Source: Synchiropus splendidus (Eukaryota > Chordata > Actinopteri > Syngnathiformes > Callionymidae). Taken from it: a DNA stretch of 64,000 nt. Location: assembly GCF_027744825.2 (NCBI RefSeq), contig NC_071340.1:7827501-7891500 (forward strand). Reading direction: 5' to 3'. The notes beneath the pieces were generated by a model. It saw only the letters and a list, made by a program, of their open reading frames with translations. It had not been told where the DNA came from and did no database searches. The translations under genes and the position numbers were made by a program. Of this stretch, positions 11,872-24,765 are shown piece after piece (the stretch's first letter is position 1; every line of letters begins with the position of its first letter).

Positions 11872-13256
11872 TCAGCCTCAGCTGAATGACAAAGCTCCTC
11901 ATCTCAAAACGGAGCAGTGGCACCTTCTGGTGGAAAAAACGATTTGCTTGTGACGGGGTCGGTTGACTGACTAAATGAGCAGGTTTTAATTGTAATAAAA
12001 ACTTGTTTTGAGAGTCTGAGCTGAAGTTTGTCCTTTTACTTGTAAACAAGATGGCAGACATGCAGTTTCACAGTGGTACAGTGCATCCCTGAGGCCTCCA
12101 GCCTCAGTCTTTTAGATTAAACGGAATGCTGTATGCTTATTGAAAATATCAAAGTAAACAACGTGGCTACACAGTGTGATTTCTAATGACCTAATACAGG
12201 GCAATCCAAAAGGGTCCTTACAAAATGTATCAGTAGTCTGGGTGATCCCACACTATTTGTCTGCCTGATGGTGCAGGTAGAGCAGACGCTGGACTGCCAC
12301 TCTGTGCAGCGTGAGGAGGAATGGGAGGGGCCTGAGTGCAGGCTGCAAACATCAAATATCAAAATAAATGTATCGGAATTTATCTTTTTTTTCTCAAGAA
12401 TATACAAATGAATAAAACAGGGGCTCCATGTAGAGAATAATGCCTATGACTGGAGCATCACTGAGGGTTTATCTATCCCTGTATATTCATGAGTACTACT
12501 GTTTAACATTGTGATAACGTTAGCAGCAATGAACAAAAAGAGAGAACATCAGTGTCAGCTGAACCAGTTGTCGTTAAACAGTTCATGTTCCGAGCCTCTG
12601 AGGCAGCTTCACTTGACAATCAATTCATCAAAGTCGGCTTCATGTGTAGTGGAAAACACAATGGAATCCAATACGTTCTGTCAGTGGCTGCCTCCAGTGC
12701 GATCATCGGACATAAATGCTTCATGTGTTAAAATCTCTTGTTTAGTCATTTAATTATCAAAAAGTAACTGAAGTAATATTTCATTTGGTTGAACTAATTG
12801 TGCACACAATCAAAGTTGCATGTGGATAAAAAAACATTGTTAAAAGTACATGCAAAAACAATGTACGTAACTAAGTTGCTTCCTTGCCATTGCACTTGTT
12901 TTCTCTTCAACTGTGTTCTTCTCATTGCAGCTGTAAAATTCAGTTCTTCCACAGGTAACCTTTCATAACCTCCGACCTGATTTATGAATTGTTATTTTTA
13001 TGAATATTATCTCTGAAAGTCTTGCTCCTGTATTTCCCATTTTCTGTTGATCTAAAAAAGATCACGCTATAATAAGTAATATTCAAAGAAAAAACTGTGT
13101 CCGACAATTTCTCATAATCTCTGACCCTCTTCTATAATCTGTGATTATGCGAATATCCGCGATAATCTCTGGCCACGTGACATCTTGCCGCCACTGCTCA
13201 GCCTCATTGCTATCTTTTTCTCACCGCTATAATTGTGGACAGTTTGGGAGACAGAT
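11872..13256. other. Intergenic upstream of the promoter
   Basis: No gene seen. The stretch 12950-13190 is AT-rich with several near-repeats of an ATAATCTCTGAC-type word (about 13005, 13110, 13128 and 13163). This could be a degenerate tandem repeat or regulatory DNA. Confidence 0.35.
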
Positions 13257-13392
13257 CCAATGGAGGTGGAGGATGAGGCTGACGGTGCCTCCATCATGAG
13301 CCGGTTTACACGACCCTCCTTCAACCTCCCTCCACATGCTCTGACGTCACACCTCTAAATAGGGTCGTCCGCGGTGCCGAGTTCTCCACTTG
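13257..13392 (+). promoter_or_regulatory. npffr2: Candidate npffr2 promoter: CCAAT, CRE, TATA-like, initiator
   Basis: A CCAAT box lies at 13257-13261. A perfect palindromic cAMP response element TGACGTCA lies at 13342-13349. A TATA-like TAAATAG lies at 13356-13362. An initiator-like CCACTT places a start at about 13388, 31 bp from the TATA-like box. The order and spacing are those of a focused RNA polymerase II promoter. The assignment to npffr2 rests on strand, on the downstream splice donor and on the lack of any other gene between here and the coding exons. It is inferred, not proven. Confidence 0.55.
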
Positions 13393-13960
13393 CGCTCGGA
13401 GCAGCTGCGGAGCGCATCCAAGAAAAGAAATTCCAGAGGTGAACCTGAGCCCGGACTGACTCCACGCTCACTTGCGCCATCGTCTCCTTTCCTTTCCCCC
13501 CTCCACTGTCCACATCTGCTCCGTTTCTATGTGTCACCAAGAGGAAGCCGGACCTTTTGTACTTCTTCTTTTTGAGCGCACTCACGCCCGCCTGTCCGAG
13601 TTATAACTGAATAAAGGTAAGACGCGTTCAGTTGAAACTGATCAGTGCATTGAATAGGAGACGTAGTTCAATGCACCGCTGAAGGTAATCAACTTGCGTG
13701 TGACACCCATTAACTTCTGGTTATTACGCGTAAAGTGGCGGGTCTGCTTCCGCGCTCTTCATCATTCCGGCGCCTGTTATTCTTCGCCACTCCTCTTTGT
13801 CTGCCCAATTTGCTCAGATTTTTCTCTCTGATGCGTCCGACAGAGAGTTCATTGTCCGTGAGTGGTCAGTCATGCGTTCTTTTGCGCGGCCAGTCTTTCC
13901 AGTCTGCGTCCGTGCGCAACCGAATGCGCCAAGTTTCCGTCTCCTGCAGATGCGCCGTCC
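13370..13960. promoter_or_regulatory. CpG-rich island-like block
   Basis: CG dinucleotides are frequent here (GTCCGCGG, TGCGCTCGG, GACGCGTTC, TTACGCG, TTCCGGCGCC, GTCCGTGCGC), in contrast to the CpG-poor flanks. The block covers the candidate first exon and the first 340 bp of the inferred intron, as expected for a germline-unmethylated promoter. No exact observed/expected ratio was calculated. Confidence 0.5.
13388..13616 (+). other. npffr2: Candidate 5' non-coding exon of npffr2
   Basis: This CpG-rich, locally GC-rich block runs from the predicted start to a near-perfect donor AAAG|GTAAGA at 13616/13617. If spliced to the acceptor at 27243, the codon just before the junction is TAA in the npffr2 frame (13612-13614). 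The exon would then be untranslated and the ATG at 27251 would be the first usable start. The 5' edge is predicted from promoter geometry only. The implied first intron is 13.6 kb, so extra non-coding exons could lie between. Confidence 0.45.
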
Positions 13961-16191
13961 AATGACCAGTAGTTTCTCCTGGTGACGGACAGATGTCCAT
14001 GGATTGTCAAGATTCTTCATCCCTTCGTCCCCTTCTCTTACAAGTCTTGGACTAAACAAAGCGCCCAACAGAAGAATTTAATGTTTTTAGAGGTCCATCC
14101 TCCAAAAAACAATCTCAAACAAACTAAAAAACAAAAGAAAACAACACACTCATGTGACAGGTTGCGAAATGATCATTTGAAAGCAGAAAGGTCTGTGAGA
14201 TACTGAGGCTTCTATTCCGGTTTTAGGCTGTCAAGCCCACGGTCATCACTAAGACCCAGACTCTGCAATGCTCCTGCAACCACGGCCACTTAGTACTTCT
14301 GTGGGCAAATGAAAAAGCAGTAGAGCCCTGGGAAACAACAGTTCCTTTCTCGATCAGCTGGGAAGACCAGCACAGGGCACAAGAGCTGAAGGTGGTCGTA
14401 TAATTGAAAAAAGTAGATTTCGATAATGAGAGGTGCAGTGAGAAAAGCAGCTTATAACTGTGTTAAATCACTGTTAAAAAGCAGAGAAATTGACAGCCAA
14501 ACATTTCTCATTCATCTGAGAGCGAGAGCCGTGTTCTGACCACCATGTTGTTCTGTAGTGTTTCTGCTCTTGTGTAAACAAGCACCTCGTTAAGTTTTGC
14601 TCTGGATGTTTAATTGATTCCGTGATAACTTCATATGCAGTGGATTAAAATACACGTCTCTTACTTAGTAACTGAAGGAGACAATCTGCAAGTTCTGATC
14701 CCGAGAGGATACCGCCTCTTCACTGGCTTGTTTGTATTTAAATGAGCGGCTTGAACCTTCCCAGTGAGACTCTTGGCTTGTCTTTGTGGAGGCTGTTAAA
14801 TGTTTTCATCAGACGAGGATTAGCTTTGGTTGCAGTCATTGAGCGTCGCTGCTGTAATTACAAATGTTTAAGTGAGTGGAGGGATGTTGTGACTGATAAC
14901 CAGTCTGTTGAAGACTCATGCTCTGTAATCATGATCTATATTCAGACTCTCTTTCAATGACATGGCTTATTAAATACCACTGGAATGAAAAACATGTCAT
15001 AAGTTTCACATATATATTGCAGTTGCACTGTGTGTGCTAGAATAATGCTGTGCACACTGAAAGAAAATCCGCCTCATAAAGACCACATCTCCCTGCCCAC
15101 TGATGCCAGTCTTTTTCCACACAGATAAAACTGCATCATTTCTTCAATCTCTTCTTAGCAGATTATTCTAATCCTGATTTATTTAATAATTTATTGAATC
15201 AAGCTGCTTATTTTATTTGCTAAAACTCGAGGTCAGGTGATATCCCGTCCACCAAGGGTGAGCCATGTTGGAGACACTATCCAAGTTCCAAAAAAAAAAG
15301 ATGCACTTCTAAGTGAGATTGTTTGAAATCTGGTGAATGTTGCTAGAAATGTTGACTTGTTGCAATGTCCACCAGAATCCAGTGTCAGTGGCGGGCTGTT
15401 ACAGACAGGCTGCAAGTCAAACTGCTGTCACTGACCGAGCAGTGCATGTGTATGGTAAGATGGAGATCCCCTGGGAAGGTTTTGCACAGACAAGTGCATG
15501 AGGCAACTTTTCTCCCCAACAGTTAATGTTTCTCTAAATTCAAAAATCCAATATTACGAATAACCTGAGTGTTATTGCGAGCAGTGCTGCTGAGCCACAA
15601 GAAGCACTTGATGACAGACGCAGATGGCACATAATCTGAACCAGGGCTGCGAATGGCCCCGGGGCCGGACTGAGTCAGACCACCCAGGTCATTCACACCG
15701 TTGAGCGGTCTGACGTGATGTCACAGGTGACGAAACAGCGTCTCCTGTGGTCGAAGTCATTATTCCCGCCCCCAGCCATGCGGTGGCTCCAGTAACAATA
15801 TATTAGGGCGCGATGGGTTTGTATGCATGTTAGGACAGAGGATGACTTCAAAACTGACAAATGTATTTCATTAAACATTGGTTGGAAACGGGCTAACTTG
15901 GAAGTGTGCACTTCCAGTCACATGACTTCTTCAGTGAAAAATGAGCACAAATCTTGATGAAACGCAACATTCGATAAAATCACTGCCACAAATGAACATT
16001 GAAAACGTGGATTTACCAAAGTCCTGAATGCTTTGCTCTAGCTCTTCTTCGAGATTCGATTTTGATTGCTGACCGATTTAGTTCAATGCACCAGGAAATA
16101 TTGATGAAATACTTGTAGTGTGGATGGACATGAGTGGCATGGCGGTGGTATGTGCTGTCCCTGTGCCTTTCTGTTAGTTGTAGCAGTTGTC

Positions 16192-16217
16192 ATATGTTTG
16201 TTCAAGAACAAACATAT
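16192..16217. repeat. Short perfect inverted repeat
   Basis: Arms ATATGTTTGTTC (16192-16203) and GAACAAACATAT (16206-16217) are separated by 2 nt. No neighbouring element explains it. Confidence 0.9.
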
Positions 16218-18802
16218 TTTTCTGCAACCTTCAGTGATGGATTGTAAAAACATGAAACATACATTTACAGGGTGGAGATTTCTGGGAGGCATGTACCATT
16301 GCACTTTATTTCATCATCAAAATCATGATACTAAGCAAGGCGATGAAATACAATCTCTCACCCCGCCACGTAAAAAAAAGAGATAATTGTCGTCTGTTTT
16401 AGTCTTTGGCCATAGATGTGAGAACTCTGTGCCGTTCTGATGTCAAAGCAGCGCTTATTTCACCATTTGTGGGTGCAGCAACCAGCGTGACTGAGAGAGA
16501 TAATCCTGCCAGTGAAGGGACAGTGAGCAGCGCTGACGCTGATCGGACCCGACAGGCTGGACTGTCATGATTATCCACATCCTGATGTTGTCTGAGACTG
16601 ATCTGCTCGAGGCACGACCGCTGAAATAGTGGACCCAGGACTAGACTAGCTGGTGTTGGTGGCGAGTGTGCAGTCTGAAGACCTGTTGACCTGTAGGTTG
16701 CCCTCTCAGCCAGAGAGATGACCACACTCTGGACCAGTGCTGTGCTCCAGTGCAGAGGCATCACACAACAGCAACAACTGTTACCTAGATCATAGAAGGC
16801 TGTGCCTGAAACACCTCGAAAGGGAGGCGTTCAATTGAGGCAAAGGTTTCCCTCAAATCTTTGCTAGTTCAATTAACTTCTCTGTGTTGTAAGTAGGTAA
16901 ATATCAATGTAAAGTATTGTATATCTACTGTAAATAATTGTATTTTGATCGATTTATGTACTTCTATTAATTTAGAGTCTGCAATCTACTTCAGCTAATT
17001 TGTATGCAATAAACGATGAAGGACAGTTATTCATTACCAAAGTTTATTGCTGCCATGTGCTAACAACTTCAAGCACCAACTTTTTTTTTTAATGAGAGAA
17101 AACATTTTCACACATTCCCATCCAAAATCACCTCTAAAGTACACTCTGTTCTGCACAATGTTCTTTAGCTCCTCAAGTGTCCGGTAACTGTGACTATTTC
17201 TTGAGAAAATGGTTTACTGGCTCCTCTTTCAGTGCATCTGGGGGCCTCCAGTCCATGAGGTTCTGGTAGCATGGATGAGGAAGAGAAGAAGGTCAGGTGC
17301 AGTCGACAGAAGCCATGAATGTATATGCTGCAAAGGGCAGATTGTTGGACTGATATGGGGGAACCTGGGCAGGAGACATGGGCGAAGAAAGATGTTATTG
17401 TCAAGGAGGGTGCACAGAATAACACACTCATATTAGCAGTTATCTGATGGAACCGATGGAGTGAAAATTGCAATCCTTGGGTGAACTACCACTTCACTGA
17501 GGGACTGAAAGGCGAGGACAGCATGATAAAGTGTTGGACAATTTTGGCTGAATAAATGAATGTGCAAGTGATGCAGTTGAAATGCTGTTGGTTTTGAAAA
17601 GCATTCTTAGGCATAGCAGTAGTTTCGTTCAGTGATTTAAATGAGGCAGCTGTGTTTGACCCACGGAGAAGGGCGTTGTCTAATAGGTTATTTTACTGCT
17701 TCGCTACTTCTCTCTGAAGGGCGACTTTCAGTTGAACAGAACACATATGTACAGTAATGACTTGTGCTTTTCAATCTGCCTTGCAGTAGTAGGATGAGTA
17801 TGATGAAGTGATGTGACTGCTGCGTGTACAAGACGAACTGTGGTTGAATTACTGATTCTTCGTCATTGTTTGTAAAAACACCTGCTTCAAGATCGACAGG
17901 GGAGAGTCGAGCATTGTTTTCTATACTTCTCTTTTTTTTCTTCTCTTCTTTTTTTTGTAATAACTGAGGGAATACACCTTCAGTATTGAAAACATATTGA
18001 GAAACAGATGTGGTTGCAGCTGAATTTTACTTAAAACCCCCCCCCCAAAATAGTTAATAGTAGACACTACAAGTAGGGCATTATACAGGCAATAACAATT
18101 GGACATTTAGAGCATTCAAATTGCCATGTTTTGCAGTTTAGTTTCCTGTTTCCAGGAAGCCCAGACCCCCTCTGGCTTAAAGCCTGCCAAGGGTTGTCTT
18201 GGGGTGTAAAACCACTGTGAAATTAGTTGAGTATTTAAAGAGCAACCAATGTCCAAATCCAACAAGTCCTGCTCTCCGTGTTGCAGTAAGTCCTTCATCA
18301 TGATGATGCTCTGTTTCGAAGATATTACCTTCTAAAGTTCTCCCCGTTTGAAATGTGTGGAGATGTCTGTGATGGAGCAGGCTGAAACAATTCAGTCCCA
18401 ATATTGTACAGACAAGTGTTCTTGCACCTCATAGCTCAACATGCATATGTGTATTTGTGAAGAGTAAATTAAATTTATGAATAATAATTATGCTAAAATG
18501 TCTTCACTAAACCTATAGCAGTAGCACATCCATATTGTGATCTCTGACATGAATGTCATTGAGATGTGAAATTTTGGCTTCTGCTCTAGTCCTTCAATCA
18601 TCTGTTATGTTTTCTGTATATGTTCACACATATGTTTCAAGAATGTTTGTTCATGGTCTCAAAAAAGCTTGTCTTTGCATTGATCCATCACTTCTCTTTC
18701 AAACCTGTGTTAAAAAATGAGTGGAACATTGCAAGACACGGAAGTGAGAGAAGAGGAAAAATACTGCTAAATGAAGAGTTTGTCAATTTGGATGGGACCA
18801 GA

Positions 18803-18834
18803 GGAAAAGAAAAAAAAGAAAAGAAAAGAAAAGA
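18803..18834. repeat. (AAAAG)n simple repeat
   Basis: Imperfect purine-only AAAAG array within inferred intron 1. Confidence 0.85.
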
Positions 18835-20668
18835 GCAGCGAAAAGGAATGCAATTGAATTACTGTGTCTTTCTTGAATGAAACAGGGTGAATTCATACAA
18901 AGAATATTACTTATATGATAATTCTTTTCTTGGCTGCAATATCATCCGTCAGAAATTTGCTCCGGCGGATATCAGACAGGCTTGTTTCAGTCATTTGTGA
19001 TAGCGAACCATTTCTTTTTGAGAAACACTTACTGCACTCTGTCTCTACAGCGGCAGCACATGAATGCTGTCACACGAATTGTGGAGATTGGCTAGAGTTT
19101 TCATGGAAATCTGAGAGAACCTCACTCGTCTCAGCCTCATCCTAACACAAAACAAAGAAAAGCACTGAGATACTGCATATGCCTCTGCCATGAAATGATT
19201 TCACGTGGCTTTATTAAAACACAACATAGAGTCAGATCAATAAAGAAATTTCCCTGACTCAAGAATGAGACAGGCTCATCGGAAACGGAGTGCGTGAGGT
19301 GTATGATGTTGATCAAGCCATGAATTTCATTTCCAACGTTTGTCTGTTTCAACTGAAATAAATTCTGGATGCTCTGAATGAATGCTGGTGCCCTTGTAGT
19401 GACCTTGGCCGGAGGAACGGTGGCCACTGAGTCAGTGCTCCAGTCATGTAGTCAGTGATGATCCAAGATGCTGTGGTGTGAGCCTTTCATTCGCAGATGA
19501 AAGGCACTTGGTGAGGAAGGTAATGATGACAGATACACTAATAAAGGTTGAAAAAGGTCTTTGCAGTCCCTGACAGTTCAGCGCTGCATCATGAAGGCTG
19601 GTTAATGAGGAGACTCCAACTCCATTCAACTGATGGTGTCAGGTCCAGAGGCCAGAGCAGCTGCTGTGAGTCAAGACACATCATGGAATCAGCTGGTGAG
19701 TCGCACAAATAGGACAGTGACTCAATCTGTCAGATGATGAAAAAAGTCATCTATGGAAGTGAGTGGAGGAGACAGGATCAGAGATCAGTACTAGCTTCAT
19801 CTGAAGTAGTTTGGAGTCAAAGTTAATGAGCCCAGAAGTGTGTTTTACAAAGAACATGCGGAGAACGAGGAGGGTGTGACTCGGACTGCTGAAGTTAGCG
19901 TGGTCATCCTCCCATCTGCTCCTCCATTATCTTCTTCTGGTTGGATTGTGTTCATGCATTATTAAAACTAAAATTGTTGAGCCTGTTGGGAAGGTTTCCC
20001 TCCACATAGATTTACTAATCCTCTTCGGTCTGTGAGATTCCGTGTCACCAAACGCATGATTTTTTTTTTACCGGTTTCATTCTGATGTTTGCATTAACAT
20101 CCCGCATCTGCCGAACACATTCCTGCAACAAATCACAGTGTGACAGACCGTCAACTCAGCCATAACATGAAGGGTCATATCTCGATGTCAATATGATAAT
20201 ATCTCTTTCTACCCTTGTGGAAATCGAGTTCATTTGCTCTTATAGTTTCCATTTTTAATGCCAGATATGAAAGTGACTCTCAAGTCAAGTAAAACTTTTG
20301 CTCCGGTGATTTTTCTTTCACGTTGCTTTGTTGTGTTGCTGTTTCCTCAGTAATCTCTCCAGGGCACAGGTCAGTGCCCCACTGAGGAATCAGAGCTGAA
20401 TAGAGTTCTTTTCCTCAACTGTAATCATGTCATTTGAAAATACAAACAAGCACAGCTGGCACTCCACATGCAGATGACTAATTATGCTGACAAAAAGAGG
20501 AACTATTGGAATGAATTAAAGAAAGGCAGCGCTCTCTGAAGGGAAACAAGTCTCTGGAAATCTTTGCATGGTTACATCCCGATACCATCGCAACATCAGA
20601 AGTTATATGCGATAATAGTCCTGGGTATGACGCTCGCCTTGTACACCATCGCTCCTCCCAGGAAAAGT

Positions 20669-20729
20669 CAACCCATCCTCACTCCCATGCCGTAATATAT
20701 TGAGGCTGGGAAAGTGGACTTTTGCATCC
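20669..20729 (-). repeat. Dispersed repeat, copy B (inverted relative to copy A)
   Basis: Reverse-complement partner of 10389-10449 at about 87% identity. Weaker similarity may extend into GGAAAAGTC on the left. Confidence 0.75.
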
Positions 20730-22616
20730 TATACAACCTCCAGCATAAAAACATGTTCCGCCTTTGGTGGCAGCGCAACACATTAAGAAAAACAAAAAAA
20801 TTCAATTCCATAACTTCCTGTTTTTACAGTGGATTGAGAAAAACAAGAGATGAGTCACCACTTTCAAGCGGATCTGCTGTCCTCATGGACACATCCGGTG
20901 TTTTCAGTTTTTCTCTCAAAAAGTATCAGTGATTGAAAACTCCATGTGGACAAAAGGCTTGTCTGACACAGAACATGTGATACGACTTGAGAAATGACCG
21001 ACTGTGTCTCTGTGTGGATGAGCTCTTGAATGTGAACCCATTGAACTCAGCACTTTATTGTACTACAGTCTTAAACCGATCTGCGCTACTGTTCAAAAAT
21101 GACTTCTATCATTAAAAAAAGAGGCAGCACTAAAGCTATTCATAATAAGGGTGAAGGTGTGGTTTTGTCATGGGAATAAAAGGATATCACTGAGATTCTA
21201 ACATGAGGTGAGGGACCATTTCTTGTGTTGCTCAGTGGAGAGACGTTTAAGAAACAGCAGTCAGCCTTCAGGGCCCCATCAGTAATGTTATTGATGGTCA
21301 CCTTCTCCGGCTCTAGCATGTTGAATTTACTAGAACATGAACAAGCAGGGGGAGCTTCATAACGTTTGTTATCCTGGCTAAGGAAATTGCCGGAAAGAGA
21401 GGACACAAAATGAATAATAATTACAAAAAACGAAATCCAGCAGGCGTAAGTCCAGATGGAGCACGGGTTGAGGAGGTTAGAGTTTGGTGTAGATGCCTTC
21501 GTCGACCCAACGCAACATCTGTTGTTCGGAGGATTTCATGCTTATGTTAGATTTGATCTCCATCTGTTTCCAGTTTTGTTATGAGATTATGAGACAAGTG
21601 TTTACTTTTCATTTCTATGAATACGTTTTTAACTTGTTCAATCATTCTGAACCGCAGGCTTTGATTGTTGGTTATTTTGGGGGAAATAATCCTGCCTGTA
21701 AAAAGAATTTGAATTGTATTTATGAAACATGAAACCCATCCTGACATGAATTCGGCAGCTTTTATCGCACGTAGCTGAGAATGGAGTCTTTAGCGAAGCG
21801 ACCGTGTACCACCTGAAGGGATGTTGATCAATTCTAGCGACATGAGAAGCCGCATATTTTGTTTTTAAAAGCAGCAAGGCTGAGAGACATGCAGCGGAAG
21901 GCAAAACTTCCAATTTCCATTCTAATCCTCAGCTACAGCGGTGCGTCAGCAACCTTGGAAAGTATCTCTAATGCAGGCGCCCTTGTGACACCTCAGGCTG
22001 TGGATGTAATGGACTCATCACTAAATGGTCTGCTGGGATTGTATGCAGCCGCCGCTAAGGTTGGTCGGGAATGTTAAAGGTTTGTGGTTTTAAATCCTGC
22101 AGGGAGATTTAGAGAAGCAGTTTGCAGTATTTTTGTATTTAGATCGGTGAGACGCCGATGCATTCAGGCGTGAGGACGAAGTTTCCATCAGGTGGTGTCA
22201 AGCAAGGCTGAAGATCCAAGCACAAAATGGCTGGTTCTGTCTCTCAACAGAGGCCAACAGAAAGCAGAGGTAATAGTATGAAAAGATGTGCTTGAGCTAC
22301 ATTGGGGCCCATCAGTAGGGTTAAAGAGGGGACCCGTTTTTTGTGTGCCAATTTTGGTCCCTTCCTGACTGACATCGGTAGTCGCACGATTGTCACCCTA
22401 AGATTATCCTGTCAGAGAACAGTGTGGTCTGGGGAGTGTTAAGAGCACATTTGTCCTGCTAGTCATCTGGGGGAGGGAGGCGACCGTCCTGATGCAAAGT
22501 GTGTTCAATAAATAGGATGAAAAACCATTGCGTGTGGGGAGAGCCAGTCGCTCCCTACATGCTGCATGCTATATGGAACAGAATGTTGCCCATTGATGAC
22601 AATAGAAACTAACTCC

Positions 22617-23592
22617 CAGTGGCGGGCCTTTAGGCCCAGCAAGGCCTTCTCTGTTGGCCTAACATAACCAGAAACCATGAGCATATTTATGACAAAAGTG
22701 AATTTCATTTTTCATGTATTTTCCCCAAATATATATAATATATATAGTATATATAATATTCATACTCATGTCATAGTATATCCCGATGTTGTTTTCATCC
22801 AATCAGAATTCAGCTAGCTTGTGTCGTCATGTCCAAGGCCTTCAGCAGCAATAGTGCATGTGCAGGTGCCCTCAGAGTGAACGGACACATATAGCTGATG
22901 GATAGTTGTCTGGCCTCACGTTGAACGTGACTTGTACACGTCCTGAGATTGGACACTCATAGCGTCATTTCAGGACAAACCGCTACTCTTTTCTCGCTCT
23001 CTGAACCCTGTGGCTTAAACATATACGGATATAAACATATACGACCTAACTTCAGTCCAATGAAACCATAGATGTTTGCTCCTCCATTTCTCCGGCATCT
23101 ACAGCCACACCGGCGAGATAACCAGACAGAGAAAGTTTGCCACTTCCAATCAAGCGGCCACCGCAGTCCTAGCGCTTGGTGAGCGTTCAGCAGAGCTTCC
23201 ACCACGTATAAACTAGCCTGGTGGTGCGGCACGGCTTCCATGAGAGCTGCCACGCCGTCCGAAAACTGATCTCTTTTTATTGATGAAATCTCAGGTGATC
23301 ACGTCTCGGTTTTCGCGTGTTATTCGTGAAAAGATCCTGGAAGAAACAGCATATAATGACTGAAGTTTGTTGCTGGCGGAACTCAGGTCGTGGATTCCAG
23401 TCGGACATATGAGCAGACGGACCGCTGCTGTTTGGAGACAGGTTTCTCATGAGTAAAATCTCGCGTTTTTGCTGTCACCAATTCAGTGAGTGACAAAACA
23501 TTCCTGTCTGTTTCTCTATTACTTCTTCAATGGCTGCGTCCTGTGTTTTTATATATGAAGGCCTAGGTATAAAAATGCATTGCCTGCCACTG
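22617..23592. mobile_element. Non-autonomous hAT element with 7/8 target duplication
   Basis: A 976-bp element starting CAGTGGCGGGC and ending, on the opposite strand, CAGTGGCAGGC. Flanks CTAACTCC (22609-22616) and GTAACTCC (23593-23600) agree at 7 of 8 bases. No transposase domain was recognised. Inside, about 22980-23090 resembles a different repeat family also present at 45861-46450, which suggests a nested older insertion. Confidence 0.82.
22727..22760. repeat. AT-rich (TA)-like tract
   Basis: Interrupted ATATATAATATATATAG-type sequence inside the hAT element. Confidence 0.7.
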
Positions 23593-24718
23593 GTAACTCC
23601 AGTACTGTAGTCCGCATCTGTCCACACTCAGGACGCCATGTAGTTGTGTCATTTCTCAGGAGTTTTTTCTTTAAAAAGCCTCCATCATCAGATCCACTTC
23701 CATGTTTGGTGTTTTGTTTTTCATGACGACCAACTCATTGCTTGCCGGATCATTTAGGTTTTGCTTCAATTCAGCTGATACACAACTGACTTTATTGACT
23801 GACAGATTCACTTTAATGATGGTGGAGTCTAACTAACATGCTGTCGCAGCTGCACAGCTCTCAGAAATCTACGAGGAGGACGGCGTGATGCTGGTTTCAA
23901 TGACGTTAATGATGATGACCAGACCATTATTGATCAGTCAGACATCTGACTTTGTGGCTGACAAACTGTTTCTCTGATACTGGATCATTGTGATTGACTT
24001 TCTGCCTGCGCTTGACCAACAGTAATCTTTCACTTTTTCATGGTGTTTTCTTGTTGTTGATGATGAAAATAAACAAGACAACACATTTTCACGTTTACTT
24101 TGGCCAAGAAACATGTGTAACAGCGCATTAAATGATTCTGCTACAGCCATGGCAGCGGTCCCTCACGTCTACAGCTACAGCATGTTTAGATCACAGTGGG
24201 ATGAAAGATGTTATTCACGTCCGGACGCTGATAATTCTCCTCGTGTTTGGAACTGACAGAGTGATCAAGCCAATGTTTAGCAAATGTCTTAGTGATCGGG
24301 ATCGTAACAAACCAGCTGAATAGAAAAGAAAAAGGAAGGACATAGCCTGAGGCGTAGAGGTGCGAGGCTGCACAGCAGAAGGGTGAATCGTATTGGCCAC
24401 GCCAGGCCTAAGTCTGAACTGTGAAAACCTCCCTGGGTCCATGTCGGCTCTTCAGCCTCAGCCAACATCAAATATATTTATTGCTATTCAAAGTGTTATT
24501 GACGAAGCCGCTGGGCTGCCGCAGCATTGCTCCATAATTCTGATTAAGCGTGACACCTCGGCACACTTGTGCTACTTCAGGCTTGTTTATTTACGTGGCT
24601 ACATGATGCAACAAATCAAACACAATCTTGTAGCGGAGGAAACATAATGAAAACCAGCAATTTCAAAAGCAGGGAGGAAATCGGAGTGTCAAAACTAGTC
24701 CCGCTAACAGCAACATGA

Positions 24719-24765
24719 CAATAATAATAATAATTATTATTATTATAATAACAATAATAATAAAT
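24719..24765. repeat. Self-complementary (AAT)n/(ATT)n tract
   Basis: Four AAT units face four ATT units and form a hairpin-capable palindrome, followed by a degraded AAT continuation. Confidence 0.85.

Noticed and set aside
13390..13985. Short frames of 61-76 codons in the CpG-rich block as a coding first exon
   Set aside because: Stops are rarer there because of GC content. No domain is present, and the inferred npffr2 frame has TAA just before the donor.
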